Assembly: GCF_011397635.1 (NCBI RefSeq)
Contig: NC_064769.1
Coordinates: forward strand, 13,471,207 to 13,535,206
Source of the DNA: Epinephelus fuscoguttatus
Lineage: Eukaryota > Chordata > Actinopteri > Perciformes > Serranidae
Length of the DNA: 64,000 bases
Reading direction: 5' to 3'
Shown: in pieces, positions 53,277 through 64,000 of the stretch
How the letters are laid out: the number at the start of each line of letters is the position of its first letter
Numbering within the stretch: position 1 is the first letter of the stretch
Made by a program: the position numbers and the translations under genes
Notes under the pieces: model-generated
Database searches by the model: none
The model's input: only the letters and a program-made list of their open reading frames with translations
What the model was told of the DNA's origin: nothing

Positions 53277-55345
53277 GGTAGTCATCAGACAGCACACAAA
53301 CATGCCCTATGTTATCAGTTGCCTGTATATGTGAACACGATCTGCCCTCCTCTCTTAACAGCTCCAGTTTTGTACGAGAACTTCTACAGTGGTCAGAGGT
53401 CTCTAACTGGAGCTCCACCCTGCTCTGCACCCGCTCGACTGCCTCCACCCATCACCAGGTAAATCAGAGGAGGCTGCCACCTGCCTGTTTATCCATCTAT
53501 CCTTCCATTTAGTATTTCAACCACTTTTTGCCACATTTTCAGAACACTAACTGACTCAGTGTTTACCTTGTTTTCTGAATTGGCAGGAGGGGGCCGTTAC
53601 CTGATCCAACACCCACCAGTAAGGGAATGTTTGTTTTGTTTTGTTTTTTTACTTAAAGGAACAGTGTGTAGGATTAAAACTATGTTTTCATCAGTGAATA
53701 ATCATCTGAAAATCAATCAGTCATGATTCAATCAAATAAATGTTTCTGTTAGCTTAGAATGAGCCCTTCTTATGTGCATACAGAGAGGGTCCTCTTCAAA
53801 GAGTTCGAAATGTTGCACTGCCAATTTTCTACACTAGCCCAGAACGGTTCCAATGAAAGTAGCTAGCACTAGCTGCAAAAGTCACCATAAGTCACCAGAT
53901 GACATCATACATACAGTAGAAAAATCCACAACAAAGAATTTGAATTGCTTGAGAGCTGTGGTGCTCGTAGTAAACCACTTTCTCATGCTTCCAATCTAGA
54001 CAGCGAAAGCGTAGGTAACCATAGAGACTCACCAGAGCTTAACTCATACCTCTGCGGTGAGCAACATCTACCCCTGTCGCTCGCCTGCTGACTGCCTGCG
54101 CATAACACAAAAGGAGAGAGGGGTAGAGACCCAAAACTGTTGGCAGTGGGGCTGTAGCTGACCAGAATTATGTCAGTCGAATTAGAAATAGCTATTCAAA
54201 TACACATACTTAACTATTCATTCCGTTATTTCTGTGTAGAGTATAAGAGTTTGATAGGGGTTGTTCAGGGTGACAGCAATGTTCGCGTAATATATTAAAC
54301 AAGCCAAGCTAGCCCTCCATGCTAATGCGTGCTAACTGCACTAACAACGGATTGGAAATGTGCAACCTTTTTTGCCGACACTAGATACCAAACAAAAGCC
54401 AGAAACTGTGTCATATAAAGTTGCTGTGAGATGTAAATTCACTTTTAAGCAAAAGGCAGAAGATAATGTTATCTCAGAGCCTCTCTTGCTCTCGGCAGTG
54501 GCCTCTGTCTCACTCAGACTCACCCTGGGACTGGGTCTGCAGCTGCCTGTACCAGCGAGCAGTGTAAAAGCAAAGAACGCTCACTCTGCAGCTACATCTG
54601 GGAAACAAAATGTCACCAGAAGTACACTTCACTCTGAGCAACATAAAACAGACAAAAAAATACTGCTCGACTGAGGGGTGTCCGACTGATGATAAAAAAC
54701 TGACTTTCAGGGGACAGCACTAGTTGATTTAGAAGAGAGGTAGCCTGCGATTACTCTGAGCAGCATGCATTGGAGGTAATGACAATATATTTATCGCTTT
54801 TCCCCTGGTAGTCTAAATAAGTACCTACATTTGTTGCTGGTTACTTTTAAAAAATAAAGTTGCTAAGACTTTCTGAAGAGTCGCTAAAGCTAGTGAGAAA
54901 GTTGCCAAGTTGGCTACATTGTGGACAAACCAAACACTATTTTCATAGACGACACTTTTTACGTTACCTGAAGGCCACCATAGGTTCCTCGATGGGAGGG
55001 GTGAGCGGCCACTAAATCCTGCACACTGCTACTTTAAATACAGTACATGATGTGTTGCTTGCTAGGATGATGTAGCTGAAGATGCATGCTACCCAGTGAA
55101 CATGAATACAAGGCCTCCATGGGAATGATGTCACATTTACACTTACATCTTCTGATAGTGTGTGAAACAAAAGGTATTTTCAGTGGTGGGACTGAAGCTC
55201 GTGGCTTCATTATCACCTGCATGGCTCCTGCACGCGACTGCTTTTCATATTTAACCACCTCATGGTTTTGATCTTTGCTTTGACTGCAGGCGATACAATC
55301 TACTCAACGGTGCAGGACGCAGGGTACAGTGTTATCCAATACTAG
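43897..55345 (+). CDS. pstpip2: F-BAR protein PSTPIP2 (14 exons, complete)
   Basis: Exons: 43897-43929, 44979-45079, 47747-47821, 48611-48645, 49234-49340, 49432-49494, 50075-50173, 51111-51156, 51401-51480, 51570-51668, 53058-53154, 53362-53458, 53587-53618, 55290-55345; 1020 nt, 339 aa, all GT-AG with closing phases (human protein 334 aa). Starts MKNLHFKDYFW; an F-BAR domain fills about residues 5-260, with HLQLAQSMREEAKKLEDF and SKKTYEQKCRDKEEAD matching the family. There is no SH3 domain, which separates it from PSTPIP1. W231 corresponds to the tryptophan needed to bind PEST-type tyrosine phosphatases. The tail GPLPDPTPTSDTIYSTVQ and GYSVIQY keeps C-terminal tyrosines that in mammals recruit inhibitory enzymes. 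It curves membranes, bundles actin and restrains inflammation in macrophages and neutrophils (known in mammals). A TG repeat replaces the pyrimidine tract of exon 11. Confidence 0.96.
44170..44527 (+). mobile_element. Old hAT MITE copy in pstpip2 intron 1
   Basis: ACTTAAGTAAATGTATGTAC, GTGCATTAATGTGTCAGTTA, GAGCTAATTTTAATCTACTT and the end TTGTACTTAATTACATTCCA follow the CAGTGGTG family order. The termini are decayed (CATTCCAACACTTG for the right end). Confidence 0.55.
45970..46006 (+). repeat. (AC)n microsatellite in pstpip2 intron 2
   Basis: About 18 AC units, 2.7 kb into the intron region before exon 3. Confidence 0.95.
50188..50913 (+). mobile_element. Possible MITE in pstpip2 intron 7
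   Basis: The right end AGGGTGAACTGTCCCTTTAA is a typical teleost MITE terminus. A decayed inverse match AAAAAGTTCACCTTCT lies at about 50186-50201, just past the exon 7 donor. The interior has no ORF or strong inverted structure, so this is tentative. Confidence 0.35.
51690..52030 (+). repeat. Dispersed repeat family R1, copy 3 (pstpip2 intron 10)
   Basis: TGATGGAGAACAAAAACAGA, TTAAATGAATGCTAATGTGG, GTGTCTGCTAGATGTAAAAA and GCTTGCTAACACTATATCAA repeat the order seen at 11700-12000. Confidence 0.65.
52464..52560 (+). mobile_element. Truncated tRNA-derived SINE head
   Basis: GGGGCGCCCACTAGCTCACC followed by TGGTAGACTGGGTGCGTCAT is a SINE head with an A-box like that at 42689. The body is absent or unrecognisable after about 52560. 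It lies in pstpip2 intron 10. Confidence 0.5.
53017..53050 (+). repeat. (TG)17 at the exon 11 3' splice site of pstpip2
   Basis: The uninterrupted TG run spans positions -41 to -8 relative to exon 11 at 53058, followed by CGCATAG. It takes the place of a normal pyrimidine tract. UG-rich tracts at this position are bound by TDP-43-type proteins and reduce exon use in CFTR. Confidence 0.95.
53226..53272 (+). repeat. (AC)23 just downstream of pstpip2 exon 11
   Basis: The CA tract starts 72 bases past the exon 11 donor. It is exactly complementary in sense to the (TG)17 upstream, so the two could pair in the pre-mRNA around exon 11. Confidence 0.95.
53653..55037 (+). mobile_element. ~1.38-kb inverted-repeat DNA element in pstpip2 intron 13
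   Basis: The left end TTAAAGGAACAGTGTGTAGG and the right end (reverse complement TTAAAGTAGCAGTGTGCAGG) are imperfect inverted termini sharing TTAAAG, three variable bases, CAGTGTG, then AGGATT. This is the common teleost 'CAGTGTGTAGGATT' element. Family (hAT- or TTAA-type) is not settled. The 104-codon ORF at 54360-54674 inside it has no recognised transposase motif. Confidence 0.7.
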
Positions 55346-55986
55346 CACATGGATCTGATGAAGGGGGAGTTATTCTACATCCTGTGCAGTGCTGGCTGGA
55401 GCTTTGTAATGGACACAAAGGTCACACAGGCCTCATCTCTTCCTCCTTTGTGACTTCCTGTAACGATAAGTTCGCTCCAGATGGAAATGAGTGTCATGTC
55501 AGGGGTGTGCATACATATTTTTGGGTGAGGTTGTGTGGTATGTTGAATATATCACAGTGTTATAAATGGAATAGTGAAGCCATTATTTTATTCTTAGGTT
55601 CTTGTGTGTATTTGTGTGTAAGCAAAAGTAAAATCAAGACTTTTGCTCAGTACTTTGATTAAAAAAAATGTAAAATTAAATCATAAATATAAAAAGTGCC
55701 ATCCAGCTACTTTCTGTATAAACTTAAGTCATTTCCACTGTCTAGATAACAGTTATAGAGCCTATTTATTATGTATATATTGTTCAAGGCTCTATCTTCC
55801 ACATAATTGCATCTTAATTTATCTTCAGTTTTGTATTTATTTTTGTGGATCTTTACTTTTCTCAATGTTTAAACAGAGATTCACAACATAAGATCATTTA
55901 CTGTCTGCTAACATTTTCAACATTTTCATTTCCTCTTTGATGTGAGAGTAGCAAGTCAGCTGACAGAAATCTTATGATTGGAAGGC

Positions 55987-56019
<33 letters not shown>

Positions 56020-56460
56020 ATCCAGCGTACAAAATATGGATTCTTCTTATGTCTTGCCATGAAAGTCCTGTTCTTTGACACTCAACCTTCATTCTAAGAC
56101 TTTGAGAGTCTTGTTAAGTTCATGTGCTGATCAACAGGCTTATTTTCTATTGTAAAAGAGTTAAGTTAGATTCAGTTGTATGCCCTACGTTGACATTCAA
56201 GTAATTTGTGTGAAGATGACATACAATATTTTCTGAATACTTGAGGATTGTTGGAATTTTTTGCACTTTGATTTTGCTGTATTTATGTTAGCACAAACTG
56301 TGACTTCAGTTTGAAACTGCAGGGGTAGAGAGGGAGTAAATGGCATCTCGCGGTGCAACTGACCTGGTGTTGGTTTAGTATAAATAAAGTTACTATTGTT
56401 CTCAGCACTTGAAGTATGAAAGTTTCTCTTCGACTTAGTTTTGCAGCCTACATTCACACC
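55346..56460 (+). other. pstpip2: pstpip2 3' UTR and convergent intergenic space
   Basis: Plus-strand AATAAA occurs at 56383-56388 and 56530-56535. The first would give a 3' UTR of about 1.05 kb. It contains a CA microsatellite at 55989-56017. No other gene signal lies here. Confidence 0.45.
55989..56017 (+). repeat. (CA)n microsatellite
   Basis: About 14 CA units in the likely pstpip2 3' UTR. Confidence 0.95.
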
Positions 56461-56827
56461 TTCTATTTATTACTCATAAAGTATGTAAGGCATTACTGTT
56501 TTGTGTTCAACCATGATGCAAAAGCTTCAAATAAAAATGTGTACAGCTTTATTTCCACCACATTTGGCAACATCATTTTCTATTTCCTCCTCTCAGATGC
56601 CAGCATGTATTTTTGCATTTCATATGATACAATCCTCCTCAATGTGAGTTAGAGTTCCGGGTGATCATCAGTTCATCATAAGGAAGCCCACACCTGTCTG
56701 TAGGCAAATACAAGAACGTATAGGAAGCACTTTGTCCCCAGGTCCACTGGACACAGAGGTCTGTCTATAGTGTAGGAGAAAATATGCAGGTTCTTCAGGG
56801 GCAATCAGATCCTTTGGCGGTCCGATA
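56440..56827 (-). other. dhx29: Probable dhx29 3' UTR
   Basis: Minus-strand AATAAA signals lie at 56548-56553 and 56466-56471, 275-360 bases past the dhx29 stop. They overlap the zone of plus-strand signals for pstpip2, so the two transcripts may overlap tail to tail. Confidence 0.5.
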
Positions 56828-59800
56828 TCACTCTGATTTGATCAGATCCAGAATCAACTGGATGGTCCTCTCACCTACAGCAGACACATAGGTAACTCAG
56901 CTTGATAAAAATAAATGTATCTCCTTGTAATGAGTAGATCAACTGAAAACCCTTGTATCTATTCATTTTTGTCGAGAATGGTATATTATACACATATTTT
57001 GATGTAATTTTTCAGTGTCTGAAGCGTAGCTATGGACCCATTAAATAAACGTATTCATTTTAAATTTATGCTGCTTAAAAAAAAAGCCATTTGGCGTATT
57101 GTGATGCTTGCGCTTACCTTCGAGATTCATCCTTGGGTTCGCCAGCTTCTTTTCAAGCAGAGAGTCCATCAGCTTCCTCAGGTGTTTGAAGATCACACCA
57201 ATCCGTACAGGAGCCTTAAAGAGCAAACAACATTGAATTAAATAAACCTGAGAGATCCACTTTGACTTTGCAATGACACAACTGCTGCTGCTACAGGAGG
57301 GGATAGAACAGGAAAGGGAAGAGGCACTGAAAGTCAACCCCTCTGACCTGGAAGTGGATCCATCCGTCTAATGTGATGAGCCTCTCTCTGTGCTGTATAT
57401 CAATGTCACCTCCAAACAGCAGCAAGGGGAAAGGAGGTATCAGAGTGGTGTCTCGCAGGTAGATCTTGGTGTACTTCACCTGGGGACAAACATTCATTAG
57501 CACAAATGTGACTCAGTAATGAGCAGATATCACACACTCTGTACTCATACCTTCTCCTGGTACAGCAGCCAGCCGTGAGTCTGCAGGTTTCGGTTAACAG
57601 ATGAGGGGTGGACCTGAGCCTTGCCCTGGGGTGTCTCCACTGTGCAGGCCACTCGCTCGAGCACATCCACAGAGGGGGTGCACAAGACCCGGGCCACGCT
57701 GTCGTAGAGCCCCGCAGTCAGCACTGCGTTCACGAAAGAGATCTGCTGCTTGGACAGCGCCGTTATCTGCTGCTTGGAGGAAGAGCGAGATGACCAGAAA
57801 CCCACCTGCTCCATCATCTTCATCAGCTCATGCTTCACACCCTGGATAGGAGATAAAATCAAACACATGGCATTAAACAAGAGGTGGAGGAGAGGTAATC
57901 TAAATGTATGTATGTGCGTGTGTTACCTCTATTGTAATGAGAGCTGTGCGATTGAGGAAGTGTTTTCTACAGTAGGCCATTTCTGCTCTCTGTCCGTCAC
58001 TCTGTGAGTTCTTCCACCTGACAGTGACAGGTTACAGAAAAATAGGTCATCAGAAAAGAGAGGGAGATACGGAGCTATCAATATTTATAACTTCTAATAT
58101 ATAGATCTTTTAAACACAAAGAACGCAATCTGACACAAGTAGGAACAAAAGGTTCTATAATAATTCACCCAGCAAATGACCACTTGTATATAAATGACTC
58201 ATTCTGTTATACTGTACGTTGAATTCATGAAGAAAACTTTTTCTTGTATGTCTACAGTGAACGAAGAATCCCAAAACACAGAAAAGTCCTGATAAATTGA
58301 AATAAAAGGAGGCGAAGCTTAACAACAGCAAAACTATACTAAAACATCTGTTTACAAGCTCTCACATAACTTATACTGTATAATCTAAGTCTCATTTATC
58401 CAGTCATGTGCTCAGTACTTCCCAAACAGACAGCCCATTCTGACAGGGAACTGAACTAAAGGTGAAACTTGTCTATGCTCTTTGCAAAGCCAGACTGCAT
58501 TGACAAAAAGGTCATTTTACCTCACTAAAAACAAGTGCTTCATGTTTACTGCTGCCTTGATCAGTTTGTGCAATATTATGACTTTGGTGAGTTGGACCTA
58601 ATCCTTTAAAACATCAAAATCACAAAACAAACTACTGATTGAAGCAGTGGTAGACCAGCAGCCTCTGTCTTCCGCAAGGTAAAATTGCTGTTATTGTCAA
58701 TAGAGTCCGGCTTTGAAGAGAGCACGGATAAGTTTCACTTTTAGTTCAGTTCCCTGTAGGAAAGGGCTGTCTGTTAGTGAGGTACTAAGCACATGACTGG
58801 ATAAATGAGGCTTGTATTATACTGCACATGTTGCGTGAGAGTTTGTAAACAGATGTTTTACTATAGTTTTGCTGTTGTTAAATATGGCCCCCTATGACTT
58901 CAATTCATCAAGAATTCTCCTCACTTTTGGATTCTTCGTTTACTGTGGAGGCATGTGAGAAAAAAAGCATTTTCTCCATGAATTCAATGTAACACTGGGT
59001 GAGTAACTGATATACAAATGGTCATTAGGGGGTGAAGTATTCCTTTAAATAAAGGAATTTTGACATTTTATCATATTTTTGTCTGTATTCCTGAGCTGCA
59101 AATAACTACAATATCTAGTAAAGTAAATAAATAACAGGAGCTGGATCCAGCATGCACAGTTTTGTCCCAGTCTCACTTGTTTTTTTTATAGATGTATAAT
59201 GTCTCCTGATAGCCGGCTACCACATACAAAAAAAAATATAACTAATGTTGAGGTCTACACAGGCAAGAAAATTACACTCAATACCTGTTTAAATTAAATT
59301 TCAGTCCTTTTAATGCCTTCTGAATGTTTAGAGGGAACTTAGTTCAGTGGTTTTTAAGACTTTGTAAAAAAATTTGATTTGTACTCTTATTTTATTCTGC
59401 TACTCACAGTACTGCAGCACTATGGTTCAGTTCACAGGCCACCAAAGCCTGGATCCTCATTAAAACTAGCAGTGACATTAAACCAATAATGGCATGTGAT
59501 CAATCTGAGAGGCCTTTAAAAATTCCAAATATATCCCTTAATGGCCGTCTACAGAGAAGCTTTTAAAAGTCCACACCCCAGATATGCATTGTATATGGTC
59601 AGGTGATCTGAGTTGGCCAATGCCAGGGCAGCTTTGGCCAGGTTGGCTTCATCCTTCCTGTTCATTGGTGTAGAGAAGGGAGACTTCTCTGAGATGGCTG
59701 CTGCGATGGTTGCCTGAAACATATCTCTTATTAATATGTAATGTATGATAATGACATAACATAACAACAGTAGTAGTGACAAACGGAGATATAATTCTCA

Positions 59801-62800
59801 TGCAGTTAAGATGAATCATAGAGTGTTTGTTTTCTGGGTAAGGAGGCAGTGGGACGTACTATGGGCTCCAGGCAGCCGAGGATGGCTCCATAGATGAGCA
59901 TCTTGCCAATCTTCACATTGACTGGAAGACTCGCCAGGTGGTGTCCCAGAGGGGTGAGGAGATGACTGTCGGGGTGACATGCACCGATCTTCCTCAGCAG
60001 GCTGACGGCGTTACTGACCGACTGAGGCTGAGGTGCATCCAGGGCCCGGCTCAGAAAGTCCTCCGGGGAGCCGTACTGACATTTCTACCAGAGAGAAAAG
60101 AGAGGGGAGTGAAGGACAACTTAGACAGAAGCTTTAATAATGTTTTCATATGTGGTAGAAAGCATTGTATAGTATAACTGTTTGACTTTGTGTGAATATC
60201 TATTCCTGTGTCTGTATGACTGAGTACAGATTATACACCATAATATGAAGGCAGAGCTCCTCCAGTGGGACCCGTAGTATCTCTGGAATGGAGTAATCCA
60301 TGAAGCCGTCAAACCTGAGGTCAAGAGGGTCAAACAAGAGCAGAATAGATCAGCACACCTTTTATAACTAATATAACTAATTTTTGTCTTTCTGCTTTGT
60401 GTTCCTATTCCCATCTCTGCATGATGAATAATGACCTCCATACCTGAATTTTGGGTACAGCCTGAAGCAGAAGCCGCTTCGGACACGTCCTGCTCTGCCC
60501 TGCCTCTGGAGGGCGCTGGCTTTGGAAACAAAAGTTTCCACCAGAGAACTCATCTGGCTGCTCTCATGGTACCTGAACGAAACAGCAGACTAGAGTTAAA
60601 GTTCACTTATGTTTGCCATAACTCAGATTATTAGCTATGTGGGTGGTCTGGTTCTAGACATGGGAATGCCAGTCTTTCCACCGCTTTGGTTCAGACTGAA
60701 AAATTTCAACTACTATTTCAATGGATTGCCATTAAATTTGGTGCAGATACCCACTGTTCCCAGATAATATATGGTGAGCCTTTGACTTTTCCTGCAGTGA
60801 CGCCATGAGGTGTACATGAATAACTACTGCAGTGCCTGTTCCAAACACACAAATGCTTAGCCCCCATCAATGCTGCTGTTAGCTTTCTAAAAAATGCTAC
60901 CGTGGGCCCTTAGCGATACAACTACCATGACACAGTTGTGTCCCCTAGCAATGGATATGTGCCATTTGCTAACAGTTAGCTATTTGGAATAAGGCCTTTT
61001 CCGAGAACAAAGGTGTTCATTCCAAAAGTTACAGCGCTGATGCATGTAACACCTGCAGTCTCTCTTTGTTCATCAGTTTTTGAATGTGGTGTAGTGAGCC
61101 ATGGAGAGCGAGCTGTACCCAGCATGATGTTCTGCAGTGTAACAGTTGTCAGGCGTCCTCTCTCATGTGTCTACATAACGCACTACCACTAATTATGTCC
61201 CATAGATCTGAAGAGCTTGCACTCAACGCAGCATTTCCTCGAGTCCTCAGCAATATACCTGCCAAGTGTGAAGTTGGTCAGATGAATGGTTGTCGAGAAA
61301 AAAAAAGGACAGGCAGACAAAGACTCCATGTCCAGTTAAGTCAGATGGATTTTATCATGTGCCAGGTGCCAAGGTGAGTCATAGTATCAATCCATAGACA
61401 GATAATTGGATAAGACACTTTTTAATGACTTACTTATTTTCCTTAGTTTTTCCAGTGTCGATGACAAACACAACGTCAGGAATAGTCACACCGGTCTCAG
61501 CAATATTAGTTGACAAGACGAGCTGAAAGAGAAGCAAAGAAGAGCAGTTGGGTATTTCAGGACTTATGAAAACATTTGCTCAGTCAAATAACATATTTAT
61601 CAACATTTTCATTTAAAAACAAGCAAAATAATTGTATAAAAAAAGTATAATAATAGTTTTACTGTAAGATGATTTTAACAGAAATACAGCTCCATAACAA
61701 GAACTTTCTCGAATCATATTACATATCCTTCATTGTTCTACTTTCTTATTCCTCAGTGCTTTATTATACCACATTCAGAAGTACCTTTCTGACTCCAGCA
61801 GGTGGCACTGTGAAGGCAGAAGCCTGGTCCTTTGATGAGAGAGTCGAGTGGAGAGCAACAATCCTGTATCTGAAAGAGCCGGTTATAACTCACAGTGAAG
61901 CCAATGAAAATAGGTTAAGGTAAAAGTACAGTTGTGTGTATAGCCGTTGTGTGTTTAGTGTATGACTATTATGAGTGTGTACCGGATTATATATATATAT
62001 TGGATTATTGTTTGTGAACGTCACCTGTTTTTGTCCCTGAACCTCTTGTCCGAGGAGAGCAGGTCGTAGAGCTGCTGGATGTGAGCCAAGCCGGGCAGGA
62101 ACACGAGAACGGCTCCGTTCAACTCTGCAAACTGTGGAGATTTGTCTGGCAGAGTGGAAAAATACAGAAAGTTAACATGCAAGACAAATATGTATAAATG
62201 TGTACGTAGTGCTGCCTGAAACAAGCACACTGATGTGTTGTACCTAGGTAGTCGATGAGGTCAACGATTAAGTCCATGTTGATCTTGTTAGGGTTCATGT
62301 ACTGCAGAACCTGTCGAGTCCTGCTGCTGAAATGGTCAAGATCTGGACCCAGGTCCCAGCCGGAGGAGTCCCTCACTATCACCTCCTGGGACAAACAGAA
62401 ATGGGTTACATAAACAGATAACACACCATGACCACTTGTTACTGCTGCAGAGAGCCAACGTTACCTGGTGCTGTAATGTCTTGCCACCCTTCTGTGTGAC
62501 AGAGATGCTAACTTCCTCTTCTTCTTCGAGAATTTTTTGGCTGTACTCCGAGTCCTTTTCCAGAACGTACCCCGTCTGCTCCACTATGTCTTCTAAGTGG
62601 TACACCTAGAAACAAAACCAAAGGAGCTTTATAAATGTCACAGGAACACATCTGTGATGGGACTTAATGTAAAAACAGACCCATATTATCCCTGATATCT
62701 ACTTCAGAATCCTTCAGTAGACAAAAGGATACTTAAAGTTTATTCTGTGAGCCAGTAAACACAAACTAAAACTCCTCTTACCTCCACTGGGAAAGTCCTG

Positions 62801-64000
62801 CCAGGGATGCTGATCACTGGGCAGCGGTTGAAGTAGTTGGAGAACTTGTCACAGTCCACCGTGGCACTCATGAGGATCAGCTGCAGGTCTGATCTCCTCA
62901 TAACGACATCTTTCAGGATGGTTAATAGGAAGTCTGACTGGACACTACGCTCATGGACCTGAGAGGATGAAGGTGAGGAGGAGGTGGCGTGAGACCAGAC
63001 TTAGAACAGACTTACCAACCTGGGGCCTCATTACAGAAACTTGCTATGTCTGAAATCAAATCTTATCTCAATTAAGGGTGACATTTAGGATATTTTAAAG
63101 ATTTCTTAAGTTTAGATAAGACAGGATATTTGAGATTGGACATGGCCTTGAGTTTGGGAATTGCTTCTGTAAAAGGGTTAGGATAGGATTTTTCATTTCT
63201 TTGAAACTTAAGTTAAAATAGGACCATCAGTTTGAGTATTTTTCCATAATGAGGCCATCGCTGTCTTGTTAGTCACATGTACGTATTTTGTTGACTGAAG
63301 GTCTGTGGAATGTTAGGGATTGGATCAGAGAACAAAGCTGATAGTGATGTCTTTGTTTATGAGACGGAGGTAAAAATTTAGCAAAAAAAAAAAAAAAATC
63401 CCTGACAGCATCCAAATGCATGCACCCGAGGGTGGAAAAGAAACTTTAAACATGACCTCACACAAGGTGCCAAGACGATAGTGTGTTTGATGAGGAACTG
63501 TCAGTACCTCGTCTACGATGATGTGCGTCAGGGAGCTGAGGTGTTTGTCATGTTGTAGTTTCCTGAGCAGAACTCCAGTGGTGCAGTACAGCAGGCGGGT
63601 CCACTCCCCAGACTGATTCTCCATCCGGATCTGGTATCCACACAGCGACGACTGAAACATGATTTCAACATGATCATTAAAACAGGTGACGGTGCATCCT
63701 ATAAGCATACCTTATTGTTTATACAATAATGAAGCAAATGGTTTCAGATTAAAAGGTTTCTTTGTAAAAATGTGTCGTCACCTTTGATCCTGGTCCATCC
63801 TCGCAGCCCAGCTCCTGGCTGACCCTGCAGGCCAGGCTCATGGCAGAGATCCTGCGTGGCTGAGTCACCACGATGTTGCAGGGCTTCGCCTCTTTGCCTC
63901 CTGTTAATAGCTCCTCCAAGAGGAACTGAGGAATTTGAGTACTCTTTCCACTGCCTGTCTCACCAGCCACCACTACCACAGGATGGCGCTGCAGAGCCTC
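56828..64000 (-). CDS. dhx29: ATP-dependent RNA helicase DHX29, C-terminal 780 aa (5' part outside window)
   Basis: Minus-strand exons, 5' to 3': (64000)-63782, 63651-63508, 62958-62782, 62605-62465, 62385-62244, 62145-62025, 61869-61785, 61522-61434, 60572-60444, 60314-60239, 60084-59860, 59713-59577, 58017-57927, 57841-57551, 57479-57348, 57214-57118, 56874-56828; 2343 nt with closing phases. DEAH-family motifs occur in order: I GETGSGKS, Ia TQPRR, II DEVH (split by an intron after DE), [36 protein letters not shown]. Winged-helix, HA2/ratchet and OB-fold regions follow, ending LILDLIKSE. The acidic [11 protein letters not shown] insertion and [14 protein letters not shown] tail identify DHX29, which binds the 40S subunit and helps 43S complexes scan structured 5' UTRs. 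The first visible exon runs off the edge. Confidence 0.97.
58150..59055. mobile_element. Long palindromic (foldback) element in dhx29 intron
   Basis: Two arms of about 350 bp are inverse copies: left CAAATGACCACTTGTATATA, GTGAACGAAGAATCCCAAAA, AGCAAAACTATACTAAAACA and GGGAACTGAACTAAAGGTGA; right, reverse-complemented, AATGACCATTTGTATATCAG, GTAAACGAAGAATCCAAAAG, AGCAAAACTATAGTAAAACA and GGGAACTGAACTAAAAGTGA. The spacer is about 170 bp. No ORF. It lies between the exons 58017 and 59577, so the pre-mRNA would fold into a long hairpin. Confidence 0.85.
60690..60960 (+). repeat. Dispersed repeat fragment in dhx29 intron
   Basis: CAATGGATTGCCATTAAATT, TGGTGCAGATACCCACTGTT and ACGCCATGAGGTGTACATGA match blocks of the repeat at 14790-15540 out of full order. 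Confidence 0.4.

Noticed and set aside
57545-57880. 111-codon minus-strand ORF as a separate gene
   Set aside because: It is dhx29 exon 57551-57841 with intron sequence attached.

Overview
ORGANISM. The window looks like nuclear DNA of a teleost fish, probably a percomorph. It is AT-rich, with long intergenic stretches, spliced genes with GT-AG introns, tRNA-derived SINEs, hAT-type MITEs starting CAGTGGTG, palindromic elements and many di- to tetranucleotide microsatellites. The species assignment is inference; no operon or prokaryotic signal is present. GENES. Four protein-coding genes can be reconstructed exon by exon: golph3 (27419-33317, +, 5 exons, 294 aa, complete); pmaip1/Noxa-like (38113-38356, -, 2 coding exons, only 45 aa, complete); pstpip2 (43897-55345, +, 14 exons, 339 aa, complete); and dhx29 (56828 to beyond 64000, -, the last 17 exons, 780 codons, 5' part missing). 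In all four, exon phases close exactly and the products align with their families. LAYOUT. 1-27.2 kb holds no recognised gene. It contains dispersed repeats, a SINE at 3.04-3.39 kb, a CpG-richer block at 4.9-5.7 kb with a possible first coding exon on the minus strand, a ~57-bp minisatellite at 6.04-7.05 kb, a possible 69-codon minus-strand exon at 7.8-8.0 kb, a hAT MITE with perfect 8-bp target duplication at 18.4 kb, and a 1.29-kb TA-flanked inverted-repeat transposon with a broken transposase-like ORF at 23-24.3 kb. golph3 starts from a CpG-rich promoter near 27.2 kb and probably ends at the AATAAA at 35.52 kb. pmaip1 lies on the opposite strand with a TATA box and a CRE-like site. The 38.5-43.7 kb gap is a nest of transposons. 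pstpip2 and dhx29 are convergent, with their likely poly(A) signals interleaved near 56.4-56.55 kb. FUNCTION. The genes are not a functional cluster: golph3 acts in Golgi retention and vesicle traffic, pmaip1 in mitochondrial apoptosis, pstpip2 in membrane-actin control of phagocytes, and dhx29 in translation initiation. Their human orthologues lie on chromosomes 5 and 18, so the order reflects fish-lineage rearrangement. I found no previously undescribed multi-gene system. The most notable observations are the very short Noxa gene, complementary TG and CA repeats flanking pstpip2 exon 11, and the long palindrome inside a dhx29 intron.
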